The position numbers and the translations under genes were made by a program. Of a DNA stretch of 64,000 nucleotides, positions 8,830 through 19,100 are shown piece by piece. Under the pieces are notes generated by a model, which saw only the letters and a list, made by a program, of their open reading frames with translations, had not been told where the DNA came from and ran no database searches. The stretch lies in NCBI GenBank assembly GCA_964500805.1, contig CAZCQH010000003.1, positions 62,001 to 126,000 on the forward strand, given 5' to 3'. Numbering within the stretch: the first letter of the stretch is position 1; each line of letters opens with the position of its first letter. The DNA comes from Ga0077555 sp964500805. Lineage in GTDB: Bacteria > Pseudomonadota > Alphaproteobacteria > Rhizobiales > Hyphomicrobiaceae.

Positions 8830-9588
8830 TCAGAATCGGGCCAGGAGCTGTCCGTATCCGTACACCTTGTCCGTGATTCCATTGCTGCGCAGCGCGTGCC
8901 AGTAAGTTGTCGCGTTGATCTGGAGCACCGGCTTGTTGAGCCAGCGCTCTGCCTCGTCCGCGAGCTTGGCAAACGGCAGATTGGCCCCGAACGCCACCAG
9001 CGCCTCGACGTCATCCCCGTCGATCGACTTCGCGGCATCGATCATGTCCTTGGCGGTCAGCACCGAGTAAGACGCGGGGCTCTTGCCGCGCATGTGGCAG
9101 AACCGGACGATCTCATAGCCGTGTGCGCCCAGCACGCCCTTGAGCCGAGGCTCGATGCACGGATAGTAGGGCTCCATTACTGCAATCTTCTTCTTGACGC
9201 CGTGTGCCTTCAGCCCGGCGACGACAGCATCCGAGGAGATCGTCACCGAAAGGTTTGGATTGCCAGCAACTTTGCGCACGCGCTGCTTGAGATCCTCGCC
9301 CCACTCGATCGTGCCACCCCATACAGACAGCGCCGAGATGCCGAGGATGAACGCATTGGGCTTCGCATCCATGACCCGGTCGACGGCATCCTCGAGCGAG
9401 GCGTTGATGTCTTGCAGCTGTTTCTCGAAATCGGCGTCCGTGCGCACTGGATTGTCGTCGATCACCATGCGCGCGATGTGATTGGTGACGCCCTCCGGGC
9501 GCATGTCGTCATACTCGGGTTGCACCACAGTGTTGGTCGACGGCGTCGTGATGCCGAAGGCGAGGCGCCAGGCGAGGTAGTCGCGCAT
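8830..9588 (-). CDS. Maleate isomerase/arylmalonate decarboxylase-like protein without catalytic cysteines
   Basis: A 252-residue member of the Asp/Glu racemase fold, closest in layout to maleate cis-trans isomerase and arylmalonate decarboxylase. The N-terminal motif PSTNTVVQPEYD (16-27) is typical. The two positions that carry nucleophilic cysteines in maleate isomerase are here in GISALS (83-88, Ser/Ala) and AFGANLPF (199-206, Gly/Ala), so neither cysteine is present. Isomerase or racemase chemistry through a thiolate is therefore unlikely; a subgroup with other chemistry is inferred. The SDR gene lies just upstream on the same strand, starting about 45 bases before this ATG, and is probably co-transcribed. 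Confidence 0.72.
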   Translation of the reverse strand: MRDYLAWRLAFGITTPSTNTVVQPEYDDMRPEGVTNHIARMVIDDNPVRTDADFEKQLQDINASLEDAVDRVMDAKPNAFILGISALSVWGGTIEWGEDLKQRVRKVAGNPNLSVTISSDAVVAGLKAHGVKKKIAVMEPYYPCIEPRLKGVLGAHGYEIVRFCHMRGKSPASYSVLTAKDMIDAAKSIDGDDVEALVAFGANLPFAKLADEAERWLNKPVLQINATTYWHALRSNGITDKVYGYGQLLARF

Positions 9589-9633
9589 TCTTCTTGCTCC
9601 GATGAAAAGAGATGGCGCGTATTCGCGCTCGGG

Positions 9634-10401
9634 TCAGAGCGACGTCATTCCGCCGTCGACGAACAACAGCGTGCCCGTGACATAGGACGCGTCGTCTGAA
9701 GCAAGGAAGAGGATGCATGCTGCTACCTCCTCCGCCGTGCCCGGTCGCTTCAGCATAGTGCGCGACGCGGCGTCCTCGTTGTATTGCGCGATGGTTTGGC
9801 CGGCCGCGGCAATGCGCTTGGCGTGGAACGGTGTGAAGATCGGCCCCGGACCAACGGCATTGACACGAATGCCTTCGGCCCCGTGATCCATCGCAAGCCC
9901 TTTCGTCAGTCCGGCGACGGCGTGCTTCGCGGTGTCGTACTGCAGATTGTTGCCACCGGCGACGACGGAGCGCACCGATGCCGTATTGACGATAGCGCCG
10001 CCCTTCCTGCGGCGCATCTCCGGGATCGCCGCTTTCGAGCACCAGACGTAGCTCATCAGATTAACGCCGAGCATTCTCTGCCAGCTCTCAGCGGTCGCAT
10101 CGACGACAGTCTGATACATGCGAATTCCGGCATTGTTGACGAGCACATCCAACTTGCCGTCGCGCGCGATAGTCTTGCCGATGAAGTCGCTGCAAACCGA
10201 TTCCTGCGAGACGTCGCCCTCGGTGAAGTGCACCTTGCCGCCCGTGGCTGCAATCTCGGCCTCGACGCGCCGGCCACGTTCGCCGTCCCAATCGATGAAG
10301 GCAACGCTCGCGCCTTCCGCCACGAGTCGACGAACCGTCGCCTCGCCGATGCCCGATGCTCCACCGGTAACTGCTGCCGACTTGCCCGTGAAGCGTGCCA
10401 T
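9634..10401 (-). CDS. Short-chain dehydrogenase/reductase (classical SDR)
   Basis: A 255-residue NAD(P)-dependent oxidoreductase. Visible: TGGASGIG cofactor loop (12-19), D62-type acidic turn (GDVS), NNAG (89-92), N114, catalytic S142, and Y155-x3-K159 (YDTAK). The C-terminal YVTGTLLFVDGG is typical of the FabG/glucose dehydrogenase-like classical family. D37 after the second strand (AFIDWD) suggests a preference for NAD(H). The ATG at 10401 has GGGAGAAC upstream; a longer frame to 10680 overlaps the nitroreductase and was rejected. It lies between a nitroreductase and the decarboxylase-like gene on the same strand, probably in one catabolic unit. Confidence 0.9.
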   Translation of the reverse strand: MARFTGKSAAVTGGASGIGEATVRRLVAEGASVAFIDWDGERGRRVEAEIAATGGKVHFTEGDVSQESVCSDFIGKTIARDGKLDVLVNNAGIRMYQTVVDATAESWQRMLGVNLMSYVWCSKAAIPEMRRRKGGAIVNTASVRSVVAGGNNLQYDTAKHAVAGLTKGLAMDHGAEGIRVNAVGPGPIFTPFHAKRIAAAGQTIAQYNEDAASRTMLKRPGTAEEVAACILFLASDDASYVTGTLLFVDGGMTSL

Positions 10402-10475
10402 GAGGTTCTCCCGGATGAGTTGCCCAAGATCAGGATATGAGCCGCACCGCTTAAGGTCGAGAGGTCGTTGGATGC

Positions 10476-11180
10476 TCAGGCCTGCAACTGCTCGACGAAA
10501 CGCACATAGCTGGACAGCGGCTCGCGCTCGGTGCGGAAGGTGTTCACCATGGCGGCCGTGTCCGGGTAGCCGACCGCCATGCCGCAGATGACCATTTCGC
10601 CCTCTGGAATCGCAAATCGACGCCGCATGATCTCGTGGAAGTTGGCGAAAGCGGCCTGCGGGCAGGTCTCGAGGCCCCACTGTCGCGCCGCGATCATTAC
10701 GGTTTGAATGAACATGCCGCAGTCGAGCCAGGAGCCGGTCTCCAAGTCGCGATCAATCGTGAAGACAAGACCCATGGGCGCGCCAAAAAACTCGAAGTTC
10801 TGCCGGCGCTGGGCATGCATGCCAGCCTTGTCCTCGCGCGTGATGCCCAGCGTGCCGTAAAGCCCCCATCCACACGCGCGACGCCGCGCGAGATAGGGCT
10901 CGCGCCAGTTGACGGGATAGTAATTGTACTCACGCGTACCTTCGCCGTTGGTATCATAGGCTTTGAGGATTTCGCCGGTGAGCTGCTTCAGCGGCTCTCC
11001 ATCGATCACCCAAACTTTCCACGGTTGGATATTGGAGCCCGACGGCGCGCGGCCGGCGGTTTCGAGCACACGAGCGATCAGGTCGCGTGGCACTGGCGTC
11101 TTGAGATATGCCCGAATGGACTGCCGTCCGACGATGGCTTCCTCGACTGTCAAGCCCACAATCTCTCCATTCGCAGTCAA
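10476..11180 (-). CDS. FMN-dependent nitroreductase family oxidoreductase
   Basis: A 234-residue nitroreductase-fold flavoprotein, which typically binds FMN at a dimer interface and reduces nitro compounds, quinones or enones with NAD(P)H. Visible: GRQSIRAY (about 18-25) with the phosphate-binding arginines, APSGSNIQPWKVWVI (about 45-59, FMN-contact motif), and a C-terminal GYPDTAAMVNTFRTEREPLSSYVRF. The predicted start is TTG at 11180; a GGGGT lies upstream, while the overlapping ATG at 11195 is out of frame and stops at once. It is the first gene of the minus-strand run with the SDR. Confidence 0.88.
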   Translation of the reverse strand: MTANGEIVGLTVEEAIVGRQSIRAYLKTPVPRDLIARVLETAGRAPSGSNIQPWKVWVIDGEPLKQLTGEILKAYDTNGEGTREYNYYPVNWREPYLARRRACGWGLYGTLGITREDKAGMHAQRRQNFEFFGAPMGLVFTIDRDLETGSWLDCGMFIQTVMIAARQWGLETCPQAAFANFHEIMRRRFAIPEGEMVICGMAVGYPDTAAMVNTFRTEREPLSSYVRFVEQLQA

Positions 11181-11420
11181 GCTTGCACCCCCATGAACGT
11201 CCCCAAACCCCTCCGGCCCACTTAGCTTCGAATCCTGTTTAGTGAAAGGGCTGTCCGTTCCAAGTCACGCCCGCTCGGTTCCATTGGCGATTGGGACCGA
11301 TCGCCGCCCGCGTCGATTGGCGCGATTGATAGGACGCCTGTAGGCCCAAAGATGATCTCTCATGTGGCGCGTGCTCGAATTCGCGCACGCGCATTTTGTT
11401 CAGTGCTCAAGGAGGCTCAT

Positions 11421-11813
11421 TTGAGCTCCCAGTCCGGCCCCGGTACTCCTTCGTCATGGCGCATGGGCGTGGGACTTCCGGGCCGCTGTCCTAGGTGCGG
11501 CCAGGGTGAGCTGTTCACTGGGCCCATGACGCTGATCGTCAAGCCGGCTTGCGAGCGCTGCAACCTCGACCTGAGCTTTGCCGATACCGGCGATGGTCCC
11601 GCTGTTTTTGCCATTTTCATCCTGGGGTTCCTGGTTTTGGGTCTGGCGCTCATTGCCGAATTCAAGCTCGGCGTTCCGGCGTGGGCGCATTTGGTGCTAT
11701 GGGGTCTGCTGACGCCGCTGATCGCGCTGGTTCTGCTGCGCTGGCTCAAGGCTAGGCTGATCGCGGCGCAATTCAAGCACAAGGCTGGTGAAGGTCGTCT
11801 TGATCGAAGCTGA
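11421..11813 (+). CDS. DUF983 membrane protein, cytochrome-oxidase-linked
   Basis: A 130-residue protein with two CxxC pairs (C23/C26 and C44/C47) in an N-terminal zinc-ribbon-like region, followed by two hydrophobic helices (about 55-78 and 83-103). This is the DUF983 layout. In alphaproteobacteria DUF983 genes usually sit between the aa3 cytochrome oxidase genes and SURF1, as here with SURF1 next, so a role in oxidase assembly or metal handling is inferred. Start: TTG at 11421, in frame, with AAGGAGG five bases upstream; the upstream in-frame ATG at 11352 has no comparable site and would add 23 unlikely residues. Confidence 0.82.
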   Translation: MSSQSGPGTPSSWRMGVGLPGRCPRCGQGELFTGPMTLIVKPACERCNLDLSFADTGDGPAVFAIFILGFLVLGLALIAEFKLGVPAWAHLVLWGLLTPLIALVLLRWLKARLIAAQFKHKAGEGRLDRS

Positions 11814-11854
11814 GGCGCACAGTGTGAGCCGGAGTTGAGGCGCAAGGATCAATC

Positions 11855-12640
11855 GTGCGACGTAGATCCTCTAGTGTGAGGCAAAGCTTTCTCTGGCCGA
11901 CAGTTGCCATGCTCATTGTGCTGGGATGTTTGCTGGGGCTTGGCACCTGGCAGTTGTCGCGCAAAGCCTGGAAAGAACAACTGATCGAAACCCTTCACCA
12001 TCGGTCCAGCGCCGAGCCTATCGCGCTGGATGTCGCAGTCTCACGCTTTGGAACTGTAGATCTCGAATACACCCCTGTTCGTGCCCGGGGCCGCTTCGTC
12101 CCGGCCAAGACGATGCTCTATTACGCACCGGATCAGCGGTTGGGACCTGGCTTCCATGTCTACATGCCGTTAGAAACCCAGGACGGCCTCTTGGTGATTA
12201 TCAACCGCGGGTTCATTCCGGAGCGCGAGCTCGGTGCTGTTCAGAGCCGGATGAAGGACCCGCCGGATAGCCCTGCCGAGGTCATCGGGCTCTTGCGCAA
12301 ATCAGGCAGCAAGGGGTTCTTCTCTCCTGACAATAGCCGATCTCAGAACCGCTGGTTCTGGCGTGATCTCGCAGGCATGACCGAGCACGTCCAGGCCGAT
12401 AGCGGGCAATCGGTCGCACCATTCTTCTTGGAGGCACTGCCTGAGAAAGGAGCTATTGCCCCTGGGTCCGGGCGCGGTGGCGCCACCCGGCTCGAGCTGC
12501 CGAACCGGCATTTGGAATATGCCCTGACCTGGTATGGGCTAGCTGCGGCGCTGATCGCTGTTTATTTTAACTTTGTTCGCAGCCGTCGCAACCGTGGGAT
12601 ACAGCCCGACGACCTCGAAACAAAGCGTGGACGCGCGTAG
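11855..12640 (+). CDS. SURF1 family cytochrome c oxidase assembly protein
   Basis: A 261-residue inner-membrane protein with an N-terminal helix (about 13-33) ending in GTWQLSRKAWK, a large periplasmic domain (YTPVRARGRF, GFHVYMPLE, VIINRGFIPE), and a C-terminal helix preceded by NRHLEYALTWYGLA. These are standard SURF1 signatures. SURF1 proteins help insert haem a into subunit I of aa3-type cytochrome c oxidase. The GTG start at 11855 has AAGGA seven bases upstream. The oxidase subunit genes that usually precede this block are not in the window; a nitroreductase lies there instead. Confidence 0.93.
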   Translation: MRRRSSSVRQSFLWPTVAMLIVLGCLLGLGTWQLSRKAWKEQLIETLHHRSSAEPIALDVAVSRFGTVDLEYTPVRARGRFVPAKTMLYYAPDQRLGPGFHVYMPLETQDGLLVIINRGFIPERELGAVQSRMKDPPDSPAEVIGLLRKSGSKGFFSPDNSRSQNRWFWRDLAGMTEHVQADSGQSVAPFFLEALPEKGAIAPGSGRGGATRLELPNRHLEYALTWYGLAAALIAVYFNFVRSRRNRGIQPDDLETKRGRA

Positions 12641-12779
12641 CCGGGCTGGTAATTCCGGGGAAACTCCGTCACCCCTGATCAGCCCGCCTTGTGAGCGCCC
12701 CGCTTCGGCTCTAGGGTGCCGCGAACCTGCCATTTCTGCTGGGCTGTGGCCCGACAGGCAACCGAAAGCCGCTCGCGCT

Positions 12780-14189
12780 GTGCGATACCTGAGCACCCGT
12801 GGATCAGCTCCCGCTTTGGGCTTCGAGGATGTGCTGCTCACGGGGCTTGCCCGGGACGGCGGCCTTTATCTGCCTGAGCACTGGCCAGTCTTCACGCATG
12901 CTGAAATCTGCGCCATGTCCGGCGAGCGCTACGAGTCGGTTGCCCTCGAAGTGATGCGCCCCTTTACCGGGGGTGAAATCAGCGACGACGAACTTGCTGC
13001 GATCATCGCCGAATCCTACGCGACCTTCGCACATCGCACTGTCGCGCCACTGGTTCAGGTCGGTCCCGCGGATTGGCTTCTGGAATTGTTTCACGGGCCG
13101 ACGCTGGCCTTCAAGGATGTCGCCATGCAGGTCCTTGCGCGCCTGATGGACCGCGCCCTCGCACGGCAGCGTCGGCGCGCCACCATCGTCGGCGCCACAT
13201 CGGGCGATACTGGAGGCGCTGCCATCGAGGCATTTCGCGGCCGCGATGCCATCGACATGTTCATCCTGTTTCCGCACGGCCGGGTGAGCGACGTTCAGCG
13301 GCGTCAGATGACGACGCCCATCGAGGCCAACGTCCACGCGATTGCCATCGATGGATCTTTCGACGACTGCCAGAACCTGGTGAAGGCACTCTTCAATGAC
13401 CACCCGCTGCGCGACGAGCTGAATCTCGCGGGTGTGAACTCAATCAACTGGGTCCGCTTGATGGCCCAGATCGTATACTACTTTACATCCGGCGTGGCAC
13501 TGGGCGCTCCGGACCGTAGCATCAGCTTTACTGTGCCGACCGGCAATTTCGGCGATATTTTTGCGGGCTTTGCTGCGAAGAGCATGGGGCTACCCGTGGA
13601 GCGCCTCGTCGTTGCCACCAACAGCAACGACATTCTCGTTCGCACGCTCGAGACAGGCCGGTACCGGCCGCGCGGCAGTGTGCCGACTGTCAGTCCCAGC
13701 ATGGACATCGAGATTTCGTCGAATTTCGAGCGGCTTCTCTTCGAGCTCGCCGCGCGCGATGCCACCCGCGTTGCCGATCAGATGGAGTGTCTCAAGGCGC
13801 AAGGCAGCTTCGTCCTGGACGACAAGGAGCTCGCTTGTTTCCGCCGGGTCTTCCAGGCGGCGCGCGCATCCGAGGACGAAACGTTCGCGACCATTGGCAA
13901 ATTGCGCGCCGATACCGGCTATCTTGCCGATCCGCATACCGCGGTGGGCATCGCTGCTGCGGCCAAGGTCGAGCGCAGTCGCAGCACGCCCATGATCACA
14001 CTCGCGACCGCCCACCCCGCCAAGTTTCCCGATGCCGTGCGCAGAGCCATCGGCGCCCCGCCACCGGAGCCGCCAATCGTGGCCAAGCAGCGCACCTTGC
14101 CCGAGCGCATGACTGTGCTGCCGAGTGCCTTCGGACCAGTGGCCGAGCACATCAGACAGCGTTCCCGTGCGTATCAGAGGTTGACATGA
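12780..14189 (+). CDS. thrC: Threonine synthase
   Basis: A 469-residue PLP enzyme converting O-phospho-L-homoserine to L-threonine. Visible: the N-terminal YLSTRG (3-8), PLP lysine K112 in FHGPTLAFKDVAMQ, the phosphate-binding GATSGDTGGAAIEAF (about 139-153), and TVPTGNFGDIFAG. Length fits the long bacterial threonine synthases. The GTG at 12780 is the best start because it places YLSTRG at residue 3 as in the family, although no clear ribosome site is visible; upstream open frame to 12573 overlaps the SURF1 gene end. The stop overlaps the start of the M16 protease (ATGA), suggesting coupled translation. Confidence 0.93.
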   Translation: MRYLSTRGSAPALGFEDVLLTGLARDGGLYLPEHWPVFTHAEICAMSGERYESVALEVMRPFTGGEISDDELAAIIAESYATFAHRTVAPLVQVGPADWLLELFHGPTLAFKDVAMQVLARLMDRALARQRRRATIVGATSGDTGGAAIEAFRGRDAIDMFILFPHGRVSDVQRRQMTTPIEANVHAIAIDGSFDDCQNLVKALFNDHPLRDELNLAGVNSINWVRLMAQIVYYFTSGVALGAPDRSISFTVPTGNFGDIFAGFAAKSMGLPVERLVVATNSNDILVRTLETGRYRPRGSVPTVSPSMDIEISSNFERLLFELAARDATRVADQMECLKAQGSFVLDDKELACFRRVFQAARASEDETFATIGKLRADTGYLADPHTAVGIAAAAKVERSRSTPMITLATAHPAKFPDAVRRAIGAPPPEPPIVAKQRTLPERMTVLPSAFGPVAEHIRQRSRAYQRLT

Positions 14190-15454
14190 CCGTGACCGTT
14201 TCTCGCCTGGCCAGTGGGCTTCGCGTGGTTTCCCATCGAATGCCGCACCTGGGAACCGTGGCCCTTGGCCTTTGGGTTGCTTCCGGTGCGCGCCATGAGG
14301 CAGCTAACGAGCACGGCATTTCGCATCTGCTCGAGCACATGGCGTTCAAAGGCACGGCGCGGCGCACGGCTGCCGAGATCGCCGAGGAGATCGAGCAGGT
14401 TGGCGGCGAGCTCAACGCAGCAACCAGCTTGGATACCACGTGCTACTATGCACGCGTATTGAAGGACGACGTCGGCGTAGCCTTGGATCTGCTAGCGGAC
14501 ATCGTTCAGAACCCACGCTATTCCGAGGACGATCTGGAGCGCGAGCGGGACGTCATCCTGCAGGAGATCGCGGCCACCAGGGACAGTCCCGACGACATCG
14601 TCTATGACCTGATTCAGGACGCCGCGTTCACCGGTCAGACGTTAGGGAGACCCATTCTCGGCACCGTGGCAAGCGTCAAGAGTTTCACGACGACGGACCT
14701 GCGGCGCTTCCTTGCTGCCCGCTACAAGGCAGGCCAGATGGTTCTATCGGCCGCAGGGAATATCGACCACTCCGATCTTGTTCGTCACGCTGAGGCCCTA
14801 TTCCCAGCGCTCAATCCAGGTACGGCTGAGGGGGCGCCGGTCGCCCACTATGTCGGCGGCGTGCGCGTGTTTGATAAGGCTTTCGAGCAAGCGCATGTGC
14901 TTCTCGGCTATGAGGGTATGTCGTACCGCGATCCGCAGTTCTACGCGGCCCAGGTGTTCTCAGGCCTCTTCGGCGGCGGCATGTCCTCGCGTTTGTTTCA
15001 GGAAGTGCGTGAAAAGAGAGGATTGTGCTACTCGATCTATTCGTCGGCCTGGGGCTTGAGTGATACGGGTCTGTTGTCGGTTCATGCCGCCACCGGCCCT
15101 GAAATGATCTCAGAGCTGGTGGATGTCGTCCGAGAACAGTTGGTGAGTGCGACGGACGACCTGGTTTCCGAGCGCGAATTGCAGCGGGCCAAGGCGCAGC
15201 TGAAAACAGGCCTGCTTATGAGCTTCGAAAGCTCTGTCGGTCGAGCCGAGCAGATGGCTCGGCAGATGCTGGCGTTTGACCGCCTGCTGCCGGCAGATGA
15301 GTTGCTCGACAAGGTCGAGAGCGTCTCCCGCGAGCGTGTGCGGGAAACGGTACAGCGTCTGGTCGCGGGCAAGCAGCCTTCGATCGCGTTGGTGGGTGCG
15401 GGCCGCAGTGCTGATCGCGTTGCGTCGCGTGCCATGGAAAGAATCGGCGCCTGA
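14186..15454 (+). CDS. M16 family zinc peptidase (mitochondrial-processing-peptidase-like)
   Basis: A 422-residue pitrilysin-fold metallopeptidase. The inverted zinc motif HxxEH is H47-LLE-H51 (HLLEHMAFKGT), with the distal zinc ligand E127 in VILQEIAA, 76 residues further on. The second half contains LFGGGMSSRLFQEVREKRGLCYSI, the glycine-rich and RxY-type signature of active processing-peptidase beta subunits. Bacterial members of this group degrade peptides and are the relatives of the mitochondrial processing peptidase. It overlaps thrC by four bases (ATGA) and precedes a GNAT gene, an order conserved in many alphaproteobacteria. Confidence 0.93.
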   Translation: MTVTVSRLASGLRVVSHRMPHLGTVALGLWVASGARHEAANEHGISHLLEHMAFKGTARRTAAEIAEEIEQVGGELNAATSLDTTCYYARVLKDDVGVALDLLADIVQNPRYSEDDLERERDVILQEIAATRDSPDDIVYDLIQDAAFTGQTLGRPILGTVASVKSFTTTDLRRFLAARYKAGQMVLSAAGNIDHSDLVRHAEALFPALNPGTAEGAPVAHYVGGVRVFDKAFEQAHVLLGYEGMSYRDPQFYAAQVFSGLFGGGMSSRLFQEVREKRGLCYSIYSSAWGLSDTGLLSVHAATGPEMISELVDVVREQLVSATDDLVSERELQRAKAQLKTGLLMSFESSVGRAEQMARQMLAFDRLLPADELLDKVESVSRERVRETVQRLVAGKQPSIALVGAGRSADRVASRAMERIGA

Positions 15455-15487
15455 GGGGGGAGTGCCTCGGGCCAACGAGGGACACGG

Positions 15488-16108
15488 GTGACACCGTTCG
15501 GTTCGATGGCCTTTATGCGGTCGTCAATGCTGCACGATGCGTTACCTGCCCTCAGGGGGCAGGGAGTGGTGCTGCGCGCTCCGCAGGCTTCGGATTTCAC
15601 TGCTTGGTCGGGTCTTCGTGATATCAGCCGTGACCACCTGCAACCTTACGAGCCCGCCTGGGCGATTGATGAGCTGGATCATGCCGCGTATCGCGACCGC
15701 CTGAAGCGTTATCAGCGTGAAGCCAAGGCTGACCAAGGGTATGCGTTTTTCGTGGTCTCGACGGCGGCTGGACGCCCGCTGGTCGGCGCCATCACGCTTT
15801 CGAATGTGCGTCGCGGCGTATCTCAGACGGCAGCGGTCGGCTATTGGATCGGCGCCCCATTTGTGCGCCGGGGTTATGCCAGGGCGGCGCTGCGGCGTAT
15901 CACGCAGTTCGCATTCGAGGACCTGAGGCTGCATCGTCTTGAGGCGGCATGCATGCCCGCCAACATCGCCTCTTTGCGCACGCTCGAGACTGCAGGTTTT
16001 CTCAGGGAAGGCATCGGCCGCAACTACCTGAAGATCAACAACCGTTGGCAGGATCACATTCTCTTCGGCCTGACCCGGGAGGATTGGACGGAGGTCGAGC
16101 GCCTATGA
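15488..16108 (+). CDS. GNAT family N-acetyltransferase (RimJ/RimL-like)
   Basis: A 206-residue acetyltransferase. The core contains VLRAPQASDFTAW at the start of the fold, GAITLSNVRRGVSQTAAVGYWIG (beta4 region), an acetyl-CoA loop RRGYARAALRRI (about 120-131), and EAACMPANIASLRTLETAGF-type motif B, all typical of RimJ/RimL protein N-terminal acetyltransferases. Possible targets are ribosomal proteins or antibiotics; the substrate cannot be set from sequence. The GTG at 15488 is the longest start; the true one may be the later ATG at 15509. Its stop overlaps the next gene's ATG (ATGA at 16105-16108). Confidence 0.85.
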   Translation: MTPFGSMAFMRSSMLHDALPALRGQGVVLRAPQASDFTAWSGLRDISRDHLQPYEPAWAIDELDHAAYRDRLKRYQREAKADQGYAFFVVSTAAGRPLVGAITLSNVRRGVSQTAAVGYWIGAPFVRRGYARAALRRITQFAFEDLRLHRLEAACMPANIASLRTLETAGFLREGIGRNYLKINNRWQDHILFGLTREDWTEVERL

Positions 16109-19100
16109 CCTTTGCATCCTCCGCTGAGCCGGCTCGCAAGCGAGGCCACTGCCTTTTGCTCGTCGCCTCCTCAGTCCTGTTGCTCATCCTGTCGCTTGCC
16201 GGTGCGACGCCCGCTGAGGCGTTGAAAGCGATCCAGGTAACGGGTGAGCAGGAGCGCATCGAGATCACCAATTTGGGTGAGCTCTTCGAGGGGCGTGGTG
16301 ATCAGCTGCAGATCGAAACTGCCGTCGGCCCGGATGGAGCGACGGGCCGCATGGCAGTAAGGGCGACGACCTCCGGGACTAGTCCGGCCTGGCTGGCTTT
16401 TGCTCTTCACAACCCGACTGAGAAGACCGTTGAGCTCTGGCTGACGGCAGAGCGCTATTCTGCGATCGGCTCGGGAATTGTCTGGCCGGATCTCGATGCA
16501 CGCCGCATCGAGACGGTTTCGCATTCTGCGGGATTCCTGCCCGAGCGGATCAAAAGCGACCGCACCGACATCTTCCGCCTGACGATCGAGCGCGGCCAGA
16601 CAATCACTTACGTCGCCGAGCTCGCCTCCGACAGGTTCGCGCGCATCTATCTCTGGAAACCGATCGAGTTCGAGCAGCGCTCGCGTGACCGTCAGCTCTT
16701 CAACGGCATCATGCTCGGCATCACCGGCATTCTCGCCGTATTCCTGACAGCCGTATTCGCCGCCAATCACAAGTCGATCTTTCCAACCGCGGCTCTGGTT
16801 GCCTGGTGCGTCCTGGCACTTCTCTGCGTCGACTTCGGTTTCTGGCACAAGCTCTTCCAGATGCGGCCGGAGGACAATGCTCAGTACCGGGCGGCGGCAG
16901 AAGCCGCGCTGGCGGCAAGCCTGTTGATCTTTCTTTTTGCTTTCCTGCGCGGCAATCTCTGGCACGGGTTCGCACGCACGTTGTTTTTCGTTTGGGTGGT
17001 CGGCCAGCTGGCACTTCTGGCCATTGCGGTACTCGATCCCCGGCTCGCGGCGACGATTGCTCGGATGTCATTTGCCGTTATTGGCCTCGTCGGCGGCTTG
17101 ATCATTCTGTTCCTGTCGATGCGCGGGCTTGGCCGGGCGCTCGCCATGGTCCCAACCTGGATCTTGTTTCTCGTCTGGCTCTTTGGCGCGGGTGTCACGC
17201 TCACCGGACGGCTGTCCGGCGAGTTCGCCATTTTCGGTCTGGTCGCCGGTCTCGTGCTGATCATGCTGCTGATCGGCTTTACGGTGACCCAGTACGCATT
17301 CCGCTCCACCGATCCGATCTACGGCTCCAACCCGAGCCAGCAGCAGCTGCGCCTTGCCGCCATTGAGCGGGCCGGCGTGTCGGTATGGGAATGGGCTGCG
17401 CGCCGTGACGAGCTCCGCTTCGACCAGGAAATCGAGCTGTCCCTCGGACATAATCAGGGCGAGTTGCCGACAAGGGTCCCGGATCTGGTCACGCACCTGC
17501 ATCCGGCCGACAAGGAGCGGTTCCTGATCAGCCTCGCCTCGATCAAAGAACGGCTCGGCGGAGCCCTGCAGCTTGAGATCAGAATGCGCCACGTCGACAG
17601 CTCCTATCGCTGGTTCGAGCTCGATGGGGCGAGTGTGCCGACGAGTGATGCCCGCCAGCTCAGGTGTGTCGGGCTCATTCGCGATATCACCGACGAGAAG
17701 CGTGCCCAAGAGCGGCTGATGCACGACGCCGTGCACGATAGTCTGACCGGATTGCCGAACCGTCAGCTGCTTCTGGACCGGCTCGACAGCGCCCTTCGTC
17801 GCGCCCGGGCGGAACAGGGTCCGCGACCTGCTGTTCTTTACATCGACATCGACAAATTCAAGAGCGTGAACAGCTCGTTTGGCATGATTGTCGGCGACAG
17901 CATGCTGCTGACCGTCGCCCGCCGCCTGCAACGTCATGTCGGACCCGAGGACACGCTCGCGCGCATGGGTGGTGATCAGTTCGCGGTCGTGGTGACGAGC
18001 CAGCAAGAAGCGCGCGAGCTTGCGCATATTGCCGAGCGGTTGCGTCTCGCGCTTCGCTCACCGGTGCGCATGGCCGGACAGGAAATCGTGCTGACTGGCG
18101 CCATCGGCATCGCACTTTTTGACGGCTCCCAGGTGAACGGGCGTGACCTGCTGCGGGAAGCCGAAGTAGCCATGGTGCGCGCCAAACGTGCTGGCTCGGA
18201 CCGCATAGAAGGCTTTCGCCCGGAGCTTCGGGCGGACAAGGATGAACGCATCGCCATCGAAAGTGACCTGCGGCGCGCTATCGAATCCCGCCAGCTCAAA
18301 CTGCGCTATCAGCCGATCATCTCCCTATCGAATGAAGAGTTGGTCGGCTTCGAGGCGCTGGTGCGCTGGCAGCACCCCAAGCACGGGCTCCTGTCGCCGT
18401 CCGACTTCGTGCCGGTCGCCGAAGAGTCCGACCTGATCGTTCAGCTTGGCTCGTATGTCTTGAATCAGGCTGTGCAGGACATAGCGCACTTCCAGAAGGA
18501 ACTCCCACGGCCGGAGCCACTGTTCGTCAGCATCAATGTTTCGAGCCGACAGCTGATCAAGCCGGATCTGGTGCAGGAAATTCGTCACGCAGTCGGCCGC
18601 GCGGTGGTACCGAGCGATTCGCTCCGTCTCGAGATTACCGAGTCACTGGTGATGGAGAATCCCGAGCAGTCGGCGCATATCCTGGAGCTGTTGCGCGAGG
18701 TAGGCGTGCATTTAGCGCTCGACGACTTCGGCACCGGATACTCCTCACTCGCCTACCTCAATCGCTTTCCGTTCGACACCATCAAGATCGACAAGGCGAT
18801 CGTGCAGGCCTCGAGCGAGCGGGAAAGCAACGCGATCATTGTACGATCGATCGTCGCGCTGGCTGGTGAGCTCAACAAGAAGATCGTCGCGGAAGGCGTC
18901 GAGACGATTGAAGATGCAGCATTCTTGCGTTCCATCGGCTGCCATTTCGCGCAAGGCTTCCACTACGGAGAGCCGATGACGGACGCCGATGTGATGCGGC
19001 TCCTGAAGTTGATTCGCAAAGCGGACCGGCGGATGCGCCGAAGAGGCCTGGTCCGCGGCCTTGGTAAGAAGAAAGCCGCAAACGGTCACGCCGACGCGCC

